From: an uncultured Bacilli bacterium
GTDB taxonomy: Bacteria > Bacillota_I > Bacilli_A > RF39 > UBA660
Direction of reading: 5' to 3'
Length of the DNA: 64,000 nucleotides
Assembly: GCA_944332505.1 (NCBI GenBank)
Contig: CALVKC010000003.1
Coordinates: forward strand, 124,001 to 188,000
In this document: one piece after another, positions 48,893-57,913 of the stretch
Layout of the letters: each line of letters opens with the position of its first letter
Numbering within the stretch: position 1 is the first letter of the stretch
The notes under the pieces: model-generated
Told to the model about the DNA's origin: nothing
Databases searched by the model: none
Seen by the model: the letters and a program-made list of their open reading frames with translations, nothing else
Program-made: the position numbers and the translations under genes

Positions 48893-51726
48893 ATTTCTGA
48901 TATAGTATCTTCAAGAGATTTTATTCTATTTTTTAATTCATTTATTTGAGCTATTAAATCGATAGGATTAACATTATTATCTATTTGAACATTGTCATCA
49001 CTAACACTAACCCAGTCTACTTTATTAGCTAATTCATCCTTTTGGGCATATCTATTATCAGATTCTGTTTTAGTGTAAAAATTCAGTTCAATAGGTGAAC
49101 CATGCTCATCTAATATCATTGCAAATAAATCATCAAAATGATTACATCTACTTTCTAAATCAATAATTCTATTTGTGTTAGATACAATAGTTTCACTTAA
49201 TGGTTTGATGGCTGTATCAGTATATTCTTTAGATTTATTTACAGAATCTATTATTGCACCATTGATTGAATTTTCTATTGCTGTGTCACAATAATTATTG
49301 CATTCATTTTTTAAACTATTATGCATAGTTACAGCAGATTCAATAGTAACATAATCATCAAATTTTGAGTTTATAACTGATATTTCATTTTCTATATTAA
49401 TAACTTTAGAGTCATTTTTTGAAGCCAATTTTTGTATACCATATAATGTTAAAGTGTTATCATCATCATCAACTGACCCGATAACATTATTTATATTAGT
49501 ATTAAGTAATGACTCAGCCTCTATTGCTCTAGAGGTTTCATCAGTTATTTTTGTATTTAAATTATTGGTTTCGTTATTTAATTCTTCCTTAGTTACATAT
49601 ATTTCTTTTATTTCATTTGATGTTGAATATTGAGAGAACTTTTCATCAATACCAATTACTTTTAGACCATTTTCCGTCAAAGCTAAATATTGATTATTTA
49701 CATCAGTATTGTCAAGTTTTATTGAAAATATGTTATCGGTCAATTCAATACCATTTTTTCCTAAATATATATTATACAATTCTGATAAATCTATATTAGT
49801 TGTTCTTTCACCATCAGCCGTTTCTAAAACAAATCTCATTGATTTATCGGCAGATAAATACTCAACCGATTTTAGATATTTATCTTTCGGTATAATTATC
49901 TCACCAGCCTCATTATTATTAACCATTAATACATACTGTAACTCAGATTTCTTTACCAATTTAATAGTTGAATTACTGTTTATAATATCATCTATTAATG
50001 CTAACTCTTTATCATCATTATATGTTGGTCGTTCGGCATTACCATTTAGATTAATAGGTAATTGAGCTGAACCTAAATCAACCTTATCCCATTTAGATAC
50101 CATTGCGATATTAACTGTACCACCACTAGTTGTTGAACCTAACAATGTGTCATGATTGTTTAACACAATTGATTTACGGTTTGGGTTTTCTGGCGTTGAT
50201 ACATTTGTCCAATCTACTTTATTACTAAGTGCATCTTGGGTATCTGAATCAATTTTATCAATTTTATCTTCTATATTTAATATGTCAGACAAATATGCTA
50301 TTTTATTAGCTTCTTCACCACTTTGTCCAGCTTCTTGAACTGTTGGTCTTACACCCGATGGCGTGTTTAAATTAATTGGTAATGTCGTTGTTCCCAAATC
50401 AACAATTCCCCATTTATTTACCATTAACACACTTCGTGTGTTACCTTCTGGGTCAGCACCTAATATAGTATCATGATTGTTTAAAACGATTGCTTTACGG
50501 TTTGGGTTTTCTTCTGTTGATATGTCTGTCCAATCTACTTTACTTTTTAAAGTAGATTTAATCATATCATCTTCATTTATTCTAGTAGTAACTTCATTAT
50601 TTAATCTTTCATTTAAATTAGAATCTTCTAATTCTCTATTAGAAATTTCATTATTTAAATTATTATTTAATTCTTCATAATTATTTTTCAATAAGTTAAT
50701 ATCATTAGATAATAAATCATCAGATTTAATTAAATCATTAATACTATTCTTAATTTCAACATCAGACTCTTTTAATGCATCTAATTCTTTATTAACGTCA
50801 ACACTTATGTTGCTTAAATCAATCATTAATGCTAACTCTTTATCATCATTATACGTTGGTCGTTCAGCATTACCATTTAGATTAATAGGTAATTGAGCTG
50901 AACCTAAATCAACCTTATCCCATTTAGATACCATTGCAATATTAACTGTTCCACCACTAGTTGTTGAACCTAACAATGTGTCATGATTGTTTAACACAAT
51001 TGCTTTACGTCCAAGATTTTCTGGCGTTGATATGTCCGTCCAATCTACTTTATTGTCAACCTTCTTTTCTAAATTTTCAACAGATTCGGATGTTGCAAGT
51101 GTTGATATATCTTCTTTAGTTGCATAATTTTGTGAATTAACCCAACTAGTTGTTGCCATATCAGATATATCTTCTTTAGTTGCATAATTTTGTGAATTAA
51201 CCCAACTGATTGTTGCCATATCAGATATGTCTTCTTTAGTTGCATAGTTTTTTAAGTATTCATCAGTAACGTATGTATCGTCTAATGAATCTACTTTAAA
51301 TTGTAATCCATCATCATCCACCGATAAATATTTATAACTTTCTTCATTAATTTTTATACCTATTTTATTATCGATAACTTCAATCCCATTATGCCCTTCA
51401 TAAATCATTATTAAATCAGAAACATCTATGGTTAATTCAGATATTGTTCCATCTGACATCTCAACTACAATTACAATTTGTTTATTTTCTTTATCATAAT
51501 ATGCATTTGAAATTACTTCAGATTTTGGTAAATTAACTTCAGCAACTACCATATCATCTTTACCAATTAAAGATAATATATTTTTTTCTAAAGTCATTGA
51601 TAAAGATGCTAAAAGTACATTACCATCCATGACTTTTATTATTTTATCTTTTGCTGATACTGATACTTCAAAAGATTTTGATTCCATGTATATATCATCA
51701 GCAAACCCATATGTATTTAAACTCAT
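48874..51726 (-). CDS. Repeat-rich tail fibre/adhesin
   Basis: The 950-residue protein shares the family beta units seen at 22613-25861 (an AYYDKENKQIVIVVEM strand; LTIDVSDLIMIYEGHNGIEV). It contains three copies of a 20-residue unit (NYATKEDISDMATxSWVNSQ) at about residues 160-220. It also has a pair of long near-identical units with LNNHDTLLGSTTSGGTVNI, plus a diverged third copy (DTILGADPEGNTRSVLMV). Coiled-coil linkers (NNEISNRELEDSNLNERLNN) join them. The C-terminus is a coiled coil (LIAQINELKNRIKSLEDTIS) rather than the WDCGxY block of its relatives. It follows the capsid unit, separated by two hairpins and a promoter box. A receptor-binding role is inferred from architecture. Confidence 0.7.
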   Translation of the reverse strand: MSLNTYGFADDIYMESKSFEVSVSAKDKIIKVMDGNVLLASLSMTLEKNILSLIGKDDMVVAEVNLPKSEVISNAYYDKENKQIVIVVEMSDGTISELTIDVSDLIMIYEGHNGIEVIDNKIGIKINEESYKYLSVDDDGLQFKVDSLDDTYVTDEYLKNYATKEDISDMATISWVNSQNYATKEDISDMATTSWVNSQNYATKEDISTLATSESVENLEKKVDNKVDWTDISTPENLGRKAIVLNNHDTLLGSTTSGGTVNIAMVSKWDKVDLGSAQLPINLNGNAERPTYNDDKELALMIDLSNISVDVNKELDALKESDVEIKNSINDLIKSDDLLSNDINLLKNNYEELNNNLNNEISNRELEDSNLNERLNNEVTTRINEDDMIKSTLKSKVDWTDISTEENPNRKAIVLNNHDTILGADPEGNTRSVLMVNKWGIVDLGTTTLPINLNTPSGVRPTVQEAGQSGEEANKIAYLSDILNIEDKIDKIDSDTQDALSNKVDWTNVSTPENPNRKSIVLNNHDTLLGSTTSGGTVNIAMVSKWDKVDLGSAQLPINLNGNAERPTYNDDKELALIDDIINSNSTIKLVKKSELQYVLMVNNNEAGEIIIPKDKYLKSVEYLSADKSMRFVLETADGERTTNIDLSELYNIYLGKNGIELTDNIFSIKLDNTDVNNQYLALTENGLKVIGIDEKFSQYSTSNEIKEIYVTKEELNNETNNLNTKITDETSRAIEAESLLNTNINNVIGSVDDDDNTLTLYGIQKLASKNDSKVINIENEISVINSKFDDYVTIESAVTMHNSLKNECNNYCDTAIENSINGAIIDSVNKSKEYTDTAIKPLSETIVSNTNRIIDLESRCNHFDDLFAMILDEHGSPIELNFYTKTESDNRYAQKDELANKVDWVSVSDDNVQIDNNVNPIDLIAQINELKNRIKSLEDTISEINKKDA
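49994..50220 (-). repeat. Long coding repeat, copy 1 (pair with 50825-51051)
   Basis: About 227 bases nearly identical to 50825-51051, covering the LNNHDTLLGSTT region of the fibre gene. Most differences are silent or clustered at one end (near 50170-50210). Confidence 0.8.
50825..51051 (-). repeat. Long coding repeat, copy 2
   Basis: Second copy of the 49994-50220 unit, in the same gene and orientation. Homologous recombination between them would delete about 830 bases in frame. Confidence 0.8.
51104..51246 (-). repeat. 60-bp tandem coding repeats
   Basis: Two full units of exactly 60 bases plus part of a third, encoding YATKEDISDMAT(I/T)SWVNSQN. Only a few bases differ between copies. Confidence 0.85.
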
Positions 51727-51757
51727 ATCTATACTGTATTTAAATTATTATTTATAT

Positions 51758-51766
51758 ATAAATATT
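51758..51766 (-). promoter_or_regulatory. Candidate late promoter box
   Basis: Exact AATATTTAT on the minus strand, 32 bases before the fibre start at 51726. Confidence 0.45.
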
Positions 51767-51785
51767 ATATACCATATATAAATAA

Positions 51786-51816
51786 AAAAAATGATAACTA
51801 ATTAGTTATCATTTTT
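51786..51816 (-). terminator. Terminator hairpin (second of two)
   Basis: AAAAATGATAACTA pairs with TAGTTATCATTTTT. It is downstream of the capsid gene and backs up the first hairpin. Confidence 0.7.
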
Positions 51817-51841
51817 CTTATAATCTATATTAATCACAAAA

Positions 51842-51873
51842 AAATAAAGGGGATTAAATAATCCCCCTTATTT
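51842..51873 (-). terminator. Terminator of the major capsid gene
   Basis: On the minus strand GGGGATTA and TAATCCCC form a stem flanked by AATAA/TTATT, just after the capsid stop codon. Tandem terminators suit a very highly expressed gene. Confidence 0.7.
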
Positions 51874-51891
51874 AATTTATTATTAATAATA

Positions 51892-53850
51892 TTATCTCAA
51901 CTCATTAATATCCCAATGTACTAAACCATCTACACGAACATGTCCATAGTAACGGTTATTAACCATTTTCTTCGCATATCTAGTCATTATACCTTTAACT
52001 GGTGCAAAGTTAAATGGATTGTACATTGTTGGTGTTAATTGCATTGGAACATATGGAGCATAAATGTAACCAGTGTCTAACAATGATTTACCTTTATGAC
52101 CAATAATCATTGACCAATGTGGTGCATATGGGTCACGATATACTTGATAACGAGCGCTCAATGTACCTATTTTTTCAATACCCATGTTATATTGGTCTTG
52201 TTCTGCTGAAGCATCTGAAACGTGGAAGTATTCCAAATTGTCAAACAATGCTGAAATTTCAGAAGAAACTACAATAAAGTTAGCTCCACCACGTAATGTT
52301 GATTTGTGGATTTGTGCTGAAATCTGATTAATTTTAGTCATTAATTCTTGATTCCAATCTTTTTGAGTGTAGTTAGTTGAGAATGCTGCCATTCTTCTCC
52401 AACCGTTTACATCCCAACGAGCTTGCCAAGGTGCTGATTTACGTAAGTCACGCAAAATTTCACGGTCAATTTCAGCCGCAATTTGTTCAGATAAGATTGC
52501 TGTTAATTCTGCTTCGGCATCAATGTTATGGAATGCGCTAACGTCTTGTGCCAATTCTGGTGACCAAGTTGCTCTCAATTTTCTTTCTTCAACTGAAACA
52601 GTAACAGAATCTAATTTGAATGATACTTCACCAATTTCAGTTTCCAATTCTAATGAATCATATTGTGCCCAAGCAATCTTGAACATATCAGCAATATTTT
52701 TACCTTTTAATGATTCAGGTGCAACACCTACATAACCATCAATAGTTTTTCCTTGTTCACGAGTTGGTTTAGCTAAATCAAGTTCGATATACATCTTACC
52801 TTGAGCATCACAAGGATTGCCATATTCAACAATACCTTTGCCATATTTCTGAGTTACTACACGGAATGGAATTCCTTCACCCATTTTGAAAGTTGATGCA
52901 CCAGCAGCTTTACCATCGTCATCAACATAGTCAGCGATGTCTTGTGTAGTTAAAACTTTTAATGAAGCTAAGAATGCTTCAGTATCCATTTCATTTCCAT
53001 CAGGACCAGTTAATTTGCTAGCATTGTAACTAGAGAAACCAGTTACTTCCAACATAATATTACGAACAGTACCATCTGCACCATTTGTTTTGTATGTTGA
53101 CAAATCACCAGTAAATGGTTGAACACCCATTGGTGTCATTTGAACCACTTTAGCACCACCTACACGGATATTTATTTTACCTTTTGAATTGTCAAATAAG
53201 AAATCATTATAGAACAAATCATATAATGTTTTTTCAAAATATTTAACTAATTCTGGACCGACTTTACGTAATTTTGTTGCATCGATACCAGCTTCAATAG
53301 CTTCATCAAATGTGCCATATTTAGTACCAGTTTCAACATCTTCCCATTCACCAGTTATACCGTTAACAACATCATCAGGTAAATAATATCTTGGTTCTAC
53401 TGCACCATCTTTATTTTTGTTAACTCTGTTATAACCCATTAAACCTTTGTGTGAACCAGTAGCACCATCTTTAGGCATACCATTTTCATCAAAAGCATCA
53501 GCTTCCCATTCTCTTTGAGAAGTAACAGGTAAAATGAAGAACAATTTACCAACTGGTAAATTCATAGCTTGCACTGATACGATATCATTAGCTAACAATT
53601 TACTAAACACACGTCTAATAATTGGGAAAACTACAGTTTCAAAAGAACCGCTATTATCTGAAGCGGTAGCTTCATAAATTAAATGTTTAGCTTCATTTTC
53701 ATAAAGTGTGGCAATATTTTCTTTAATATTACCTTCCAAACCTTCAACAAATCCTAATTTTTCCCATCTGTTTTGGATATCTTCACGTATTTTCTTCTGG
53801 GCGTTAAGTTCAATATTACCAACTTGACCGCTAGTTAAAAATTCTCTCAT
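51892..53850 (-). CDS. Major capsid protein (gp23-like)
   Basis: The 652-residue protein is the T4-type capsid subunit. After a helical propeptide (residues 1-60) there is a likely prohead-protease site, HLIYE then ATAS (cut after Glu60). SGSFETVVFPIIRRVFSKLL and SVQAMNLPVGKLFFIL follow, both typical of gp23. The C-terminal part has SAPWQARWDVNGWRRMAAFS, YRDPYAPHWSMIIGHKGKSL, YAPYVPMQLTPTMYNPFNFA and GIMTRYAKKMVNNRYYGHV. At 652 residues it is longer than T4 gp23 (521), with probable insertion domains in residues 170-430. It lies downstream of the scaffold and protease genes in T4 order. Its codons use more G and C than the neighbours, as expected for strong expression. Confidence 0.92.
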   Translation of the reverse strand: MREFLTSGQVGNIELNAQKKIREDIQNRWEKLGFVEGLEGNIKENIATLYENEAKHLIYEATASDNSGSFETVVFPIIRRVFSKLLANDIVSVQAMNLPVGKLFFILPVTSQREWEADAFDENGMPKDGATGSHKGLMGYNRVNKNKDGAVEPRYYLPDDVVNGITGEWEDVETGTKYGTFDEAIEAGIDATKLRKVGPELVKYFEKTLYDLFYNDFLFDNSKGKINIRVGGAKVVQMTPMGVQPFTGDLSTYKTNGADGTVRNIMLEVTGFSSYNASKLTGPDGNEMDTEAFLASLKVLTTQDIADYVDDDGKAAGASTFKMGEGIPFRVVTQKYGKGIVEYGNPCDAQGKMYIELDLAKPTREQGKTIDGYVGVAPESLKGKNIADMFKIAWAQYDSLELETEIGEVSFKLDSVTVSVEERKLRATWSPELAQDVSAFHNIDAEAELTAILSEQIAAEIDREILRDLRKSAPWQARWDVNGWRRMAAFSTNYTQKDWNQELMTKINQISAQIHKSTLRGGANFIVVSSEISALFDNLEYFHVSDASAEQDQYNMGIEKIGTLSARYQVYRDPYAPHWSMIIGHKGKSLLDTGYIYAPYVPMQLTPTMYNPFNFAPVKGIMTRYAKKMVNNRYYGHVRVDGLVHWDINELR

Positions 53851-53881
53851 TATTGTATAATTTTTTTATTTCTTTATTAGT

Positions 53882-55342
53882 TTATTTACACAATCTATGC
53901 ATTAAATCTAATGAATCTAACAAATCTTTAGATTGATAAATTTGTGTTTCGTTAATTTTTTGTGAACCATTTGCTGTGAATTGTTTATCTTCTTCAATAG
54001 ACATTTTTTTGTTTTTCTTTAATTCACGAGATATTGATTCATAAAGATTTTTAGATTGCTCTACTGTTTTAGCTTCATTACCAAATCTAGCAATTATTTC
54101 TTGTTTTTCATCTTTAGTTGTTGAATTTTCAGAAATTAATTTAATAATCTGACCTAGATTAACGTTAGTAACAGCAGCTTCTTGCAGAACTTTTTTAAAT
54201 TTACTTAAAGCTAATTTCAATTCATCATTTTCTTTAAGAATTTTATTAACTTTTTTCATAATTTTATTTTCAGTTGTTACCTTATCATAACGTGGCTCTG
54301 ATGTGGATTTAGTTTTTACACCAGCGACACTAGAGTTTCTAGCTTTTCTACCGTTAGAGTTAGGTATGTGTGATTTGGATGTACTGTTTTGTTGAACGAA
54401 ACCACCAACATTTGTTGCTTCATCAACCACTTCATCATCCTCTTCAGTTAACTGTTTTTCAAATGGTTTTGAATTTGCTTTACCAACCCAAGGTTTGGCT
54501 TTACCTTTAGGAACACCAGCATCCCAACTATTAACATTTTTACCAGGTTCATCGTTGCTTGGTGTCGTCATAGCATCTTTTTTCTGATAATTATCGGTAT
54601 ATCCGACATGAGAATCGTACTCATTTAGTACAATTTCAAAAAGTCTTGATTCATTCATATTGTTTTCGTCATTTAATTCGCCAGTTTCAGAATCATCAAA
54701 GTCAAACTCAACTTCACCATCTTTAAGTGAACTTAAATCTAAAAGATATTCGGCACCAGTTTCGTTATCTTTCAATTCAACTTTATTGTTGTCAACATTT
54801 ACTAAAACTTGGTCGTCATCTTTTAATAATTTATACACTTTTACGATTTCATCGTCATTCGCATTTGAGAAGTCATACTCATCATCACCAACTTTATATT
54901 TTTCAAATTCAGCCCATTCGCTATCATCTGGTTCAGTAGAAATTTCAACATCAGTTGTTGTACTATCATCTGTATCATTTGTGTTATCTAGCACATCAAC
55001 ATCAGTATCTGCTTCTTCATCACCACTTTCAGACTCAGCATCAGAATCATCTGTATCGTCTGATTTTTCATCTTCATTTTCTGTTGATGAATCATCTTCT
55101 TCAGTTTCATCTTCATCTGGTTTTTCATCGGCTTCATTTGAAGTGTCGGGTGTGGTATCATCCACTTCTTCCACTTCATATTCATCGTCATCTTCTTCGG
55201 TTAGAATCTGATTATATGTATCTCTGACTGCTTCGTTAAGTAAATCCCTAACAGCATTTGAAGTGTTTTCCTTTAAAGAATTAGCAAGAGTTTCATAATC
55301 TAACAAAGATTCTTTAACAAATTTGCTTCTTATATCTTTCAT
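53882..55342 (-). CDS. Prohead scaffold/core protein (gp22 position)
   Basis: The 486-residue protein lies between protease and capsid genes, the place of T4 gp22. Residues about 50-150 are extremely acidic (repeats of DE, DD, TD). This is followed by a mixed region and a basic, helical C-terminal half (MKKVNKILKENDELKLALSK; LYESISRELKKNKKMSIEED). The N-terminus has LLNEAV (residues 34-39) and ILTEED, both fitting the L/I-x-E protease pattern. A scaffold should be degraded during maturation. No enzyme motif occurs. The assignment rests on position, composition and cleavage-like sites. Confidence 0.7.
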   Translation of the reverse strand: MKDIRSKFVKESLLDYETLANSLKENTSNAVRDLLNEAVRDTYNQILTEEDDDEYEVEEVDDTTPDTSNEADEKPDEDETEEDDSSTENEDEKSDDTDDSDAESESGDEEADTDVDVLDNTNDTDDSTTTDVEISTEPDDSEWAEFEKYKVGDDEYDFSNANDDEIVKVYKLLKDDDQVLVNVDNNKVELKDNETGAEYLLDLSSLKDGEVEFDFDDSETGELNDENNMNESRLFEIVLNEYDSHVGYTDNYQKKDAMTTPSNDEPGKNVNSWDAGVPKGKAKPWVGKANSKPFEKQLTEEDDEVVDEATNVGGFVQQNSTSKSHIPNSNGRKARNSSVAGVKTKSTSEPRYDKVTTENKIMKKVNKILKENDELKLALSKFKKVLQEAAVTNVNLGQIIKLISENSTTKDEKQEIIARFGNEAKTVEQSKNLYESISRELKKNKKMSIEEDKQFTANGSQKINETQIYQSKDLLDSLDLMHRLCK

Positions 55343-55372
55343 TATTAAATGAATTTATTTAATTATTTATTT

Positions 55373-55381
55373 ATAAATATG
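55373..55381 (-). promoter_or_regulatory. Candidate late promoter box
   Basis: CATATTTAT on the minus strand (one mismatch to AATATTTAT), about 30 bases before the scaffold gene start at 55342. Confidence 0.35.
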
Positions 55382-55403
55382 TATATATTTAAAAAAATTT
55401 TTT

Positions 55404-55437
55404 TTTTACTAAAAAAATATTAATTAATTTAGTAAAA
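55404..55437 (-). terminator. Possible hairpin at the end of the protease gene
   Basis: TTTTACTAAA and TTTAGTAAAA can pair across the protease stop codon, but an A run rather than a T run follows on the minus strand. Weak terminator call. Confidence 0.3.
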
Positions 55438-56125
55438 TATTTTTAATTTTTTTAACTTTTTCATTAATAACACTATTTTTTTGTTTTTTTTCTTCCATAT
55501 ACGGTTGTAATGATTCTTCATCTGCACTAATGTATGCATTAGGTGTACTAGGGTCACTAACAATATCCCAACATATTAATTCAAAATCATCCCCTACTAT
55601 ATATTGACCCATTTTCTGTTCAACAGAGCCAACACCTCTTGAAGACACACCTATTTTATACCCATTCAATAATAAATTGGCAGCCATATCACCCATATTT
55701 GATATAATACCATATTTGACATATCCTGGAGTAATATTTAATTGAAGTTTGCCAACTAACGTTCGCCCTTCCCAATGTAATTCAATAATTTTATGGGAAA
55801 CCCTACCTAAATCAATAGTTGATTCTGAAGGGTGGTTTAATTCACCACTCGCACGTTCATCTGCAATTCTTTCTTGATATAACTCGACTTGTTTTTTTAA
55901 TACATTTTCTGGGTATATTCTACCATTAGCATTTTTTATACCATATTTTTGAAAAACGGCATGCACAATAAAAGGATTTGGACAAAACCATTTATCTTCA
56001 GAATTAATCGTTTCTACAATTTTTTTATTGTGATTATCTGCCATTGAAATATAACCATCATTTTCTATTAATAAGCCAGTACCCGTATTTCCTTTTTTAA
56101 TTTCAAGTAACTCAGTATGATTCAT
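55424..56125 (-). CDS. Prohead maturation protease (S77, gp21-like)
   Basis: The 233-residue protein carries the S77 serine-protease pattern: NANGRIYPENVLKKQV, GELNHPSES with catalytic-type His98, GKLQLNITP, then IGVSSRGVGSV with the Ser nucleophile at 161 or 162, and WDIVSDPSTPNAYI with Asp191. It cuts capsid and internal proteins after L/I-x-E during head maturation, and is expected to act inside the prohead. The C-terminal KKIKNILLN tail is basic. It is just upstream of the scaffold and capsid genes, as in T4, with its own AATATTTAT box 19 bases upstream. Confidence 0.88.
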   Translation of the reverse strand: MNHTELLEIKKGNTGTGLLIENDGYISMADNHNKKIVETINSEDKWFCPNPFIVHAVFQKYGIKNANGRIYPENVLKKQVELYQERIADERASGELNHPSESTIDLGRVSHKIIELHWEGRTLVGKLQLNITPGYVKYGIISNMGDMAANLLLNGYKIGVSSRGVGSVEQKMGQYIVGDDFELICWDIVSDPSTPNAYISADEESLQPYMEEKKQKNSVINEKVKKIKNILLN

Positions 56126-56143
56126 TGTAAGAATATTTTATAA

Positions 56144-56152
56144 ATAAATATT
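56144..56152 (-). promoter_or_regulatory. Candidate late promoter box for protease gene
   Basis: Exact AATATTTAT on the minus strand, 19 bases before the protease start at 56125 and overlapping the stop of the previous gene. Confidence 0.45.
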
Positions 56153-56456
56153 AATTAAGTTTAATTAATTTAACATTATTTTTATCAGATATATTAAGTT
56201 TAAATTTATTTACTTTTTTAGTTTTAGATAAATTCAAACTATTAATAAATTTGATTCTATTTTTTTTTAGTATATAGTGATTATTTTTGTCTGTGATAAA
56301 TTCCCCATCATATTTTTCCAACAATAAATCATCTATTACTGATTTAGTTATAGATGGTAATAATTTATGTGTTAACAGATATTCAATTACCTTATCAACG
56401 TTTTGGATATTAGTATTTTCACTATACCATTTTATAATCGATTCTATATCATTCAT
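56151..56456 (-). CDS. Small basic protein in head gene cluster
   Basis: The 101-residue protein has a helical N-terminus (IESIIKWYSENTNIQNVDKV) and a basic C-terminus (KLNISDKNNVKLIKLN). There is no recognised motif. It lies between the portal-side genes and the protease gene, where T4 has gp67 and gp68 (small prohead-core proteins), so a core or assembly role is possible. It has its own box 12 bases upstream. Confidence 0.5.
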   Translation of the reverse strand: MNDIESIIKWYSENTNIQNVDKVIEYLLTHKLLPSITKSVIDDLLLEKYDGEFITDKNNHYILKKNRIKFINSLNLSKTKKVNKFKLNISDKNNVKLIKLN

Positions 56457-56467
56457 ATATTTTATTT

Positions 56468-56476
56468 ATAAATATT
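56468..56476 (-). promoter_or_regulatory. Candidate late promoter box
   Basis: Exact AATATTTAT on the minus strand, 12 bases before the start at 56456. Confidence 0.4.
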
Positions 56477-56490
56477 TAAATAAAAAAAAA

Positions 56491-56518
56491 AACAAAGAGC
56501 AATTACTTGCTCTTTGTT
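56491..56518 (-). terminator. Rho-independent terminator
   Basis: On the minus strand AACAAAGAGCAA pairs with TTGCTCTTTGTT and is followed by a long T run. It covers the stop codon of the gene at 56503. Confidence 0.75.
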
Positions 56519-56934
56519 AAAATAAAATTATCATTATTTAAATTTAATATTAAATTATCTATTGGCGGTTTTATTAGATTTTCAATTATTGTTCCAATAT
56601 CTGATAATTGAATTATATTACTTTTTTGTTTTATAAAAAATTCAAACGAAAAAAAATTTTTTTTATTTTCTTCAAGCGAATTTATCTTTAAATCAAAATC
56701 ACACATTAATTTATTTTCAAAATATGGTGAATTTATTAATAATCTTTTTAAATCACGCTTAAATGTTTTAAAAATATATTTTAATTGCTCACTATAAATA
56801 TCATTAACTTTTGGTGTTATCCAAGTTTTACACGTTACATATATAACTATTGGCATTATTCTATTTACAGAGCCATACTTTGTTTTAATTTTATCAGATA
56901 TTTTTATTTCATATTCTTTATTTAGACGTTCCAT
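56503..56934 (-). CDS. Small protein in head gene cluster, unknown function
   Basis: The 143-residue protein is mixed alpha/beta (VNRIMPIVIYVTCKTWITPK; FSFEFFIKQKSNIIQLSDIG) without catalytic motifs. It follows the 303-residue gene in the portal unit and ends in a terminator. Position between portal and protease suggests a head-assembly role, which remains unproven. Confidence 0.5.
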   Translation of the reverse strand: MERLNKEYEIKISDKIKTKYGSVNRIMPIVIYVTCKTWITPKVNDIYSEQLKYIFKTFKRDLKRLLINSPYFENKLMCDFDLKINSLEENKKNFFSFEFFIKQKSNIIQLSDIGTIIENLIKPPIDNLILNLNNDNFILTKSK

Positions 56935-56987
56935 AATGACTTACTTATATTTAAAATATATAAGTATCTAGCATTTTGTCAACATAA

Positions 56988-57899
56988 CTAACTATTTAGA
57001 ACATCAACAATATCAAGCATATCAACAACATCTTTAATTAAAGTCTCTTTACTATAAACTTTATTATCTATTTGTTCCTTAATTTCTAATAAGCCATTCA
57101 AATCATCTTTATTATCGCATTTAGATATCATATCTGATAACCTATTAACGCATTCATTTTTTAATGCTTGCAATTTGTCCATTGCATCGTTTTCATTGGC
57201 ATTTATAATTTCTTTAATAAATTTTTTTTCATCATTAGATAACAATTTACTATATTTAATATCGTATTCACACAATTTCTTTATCATATCATTGTCAGGA
57301 GTTGCTTTTTCTTTAAAATTATTCTCCATATAATTTTTTATGATACTATAATTTTCTTTAATTAGAGAAATATTTTTTATACTTTTTTTATTTTTAAATA
57401 AAAAATCGCAACTATTAAAGTATGTTAATTTATCTTCAGATATTTTGTCACATGGTTTAATGTCATATTTCTTTATAATATCTGATAGTTTTTTATTTGA
57501 TTCATTTAACGATTTCTTATCTATATTTTTATATAATAACGAAAGTGTCTCATTAATATAATCAGTAGATTTTAATGAGGGTTTATAATTTTCTAGAGCT
57601 TTAAAAAAATAAAACTGATTCAGCAAATTATTATCTTCTTTAATTGTTTTTATGAATTCCTTAACAGCTGCCTTATTAGATTTAAATAATTTAGGTAGCG
57701 CACTTTCAAACACATAATTGCTTAAACCAAAATTATTACATTCATATGTTAATTCATCATCTCTCTTAATCATATCAACAATACGATTTGCTTCGTCCAT
57801 TAAATTATCGTAGATATCATAATCTCCATTTTCTAATGCTGATGATGCTGAGATAATTGCATCTCTCCATTTTTTTAGGTATTTATCTTTAGCTTTCAT
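56988..57899 (-). CDS. Helical protein downstream of the portal, unknown function
   Basis: The 303-residue protein is nearly all helical and charged (DYDIYDNLMDEANRIVDMIK; AVKEFIKTIKEDNNLLNQFY; IKEIINANENDAMDKLQALK). No domain is recognised. It lies 14 bases after the portal gene in the same unit and ends with TAG. A scaffold- or core-like protein acting with the portal is possible. The NYVFESALPKLFK segment resembles the FESxLPKLL kind of motif in phage structural proteins, but this is weak. Confidence 0.5.
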   Translation of the reverse strand: MKAKDKYLKKWRDAIISASSALENGDYDIYDNLMDEANRIVDMIKRDDELTYECNNFGLSNYVFESALPKLFKSNKAAVKEFIKTIKEDNNLLNQFYFFKALENYKPSLKSTDYINETLSLLYKNIDKKSLNESNKKLSDIIKKYDIKPCDKISEDKLTYFNSCDFLFKNKKSIKNISLIKENYSIIKNYMENNFKEKATPDNDMIKKLCEYDIKYSKLLSNDEKKFIKEIINANENDAMDKLQALKNECVNRLSDMISKCDNKDDLNGLLEIKEQIDNKVYSKETLIKDVVDMLDIVDVLNS

Positions 57900-57913
57900 T
57901 TTTATCTATATTA

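Noticed and set aside
54660..55227. Long ORFs on the plus strand opposite the scaffold gene
   Set aside because: They are Ser- or His/Leu-rich shadows of the acidic repeats of the real minus-strand gene.
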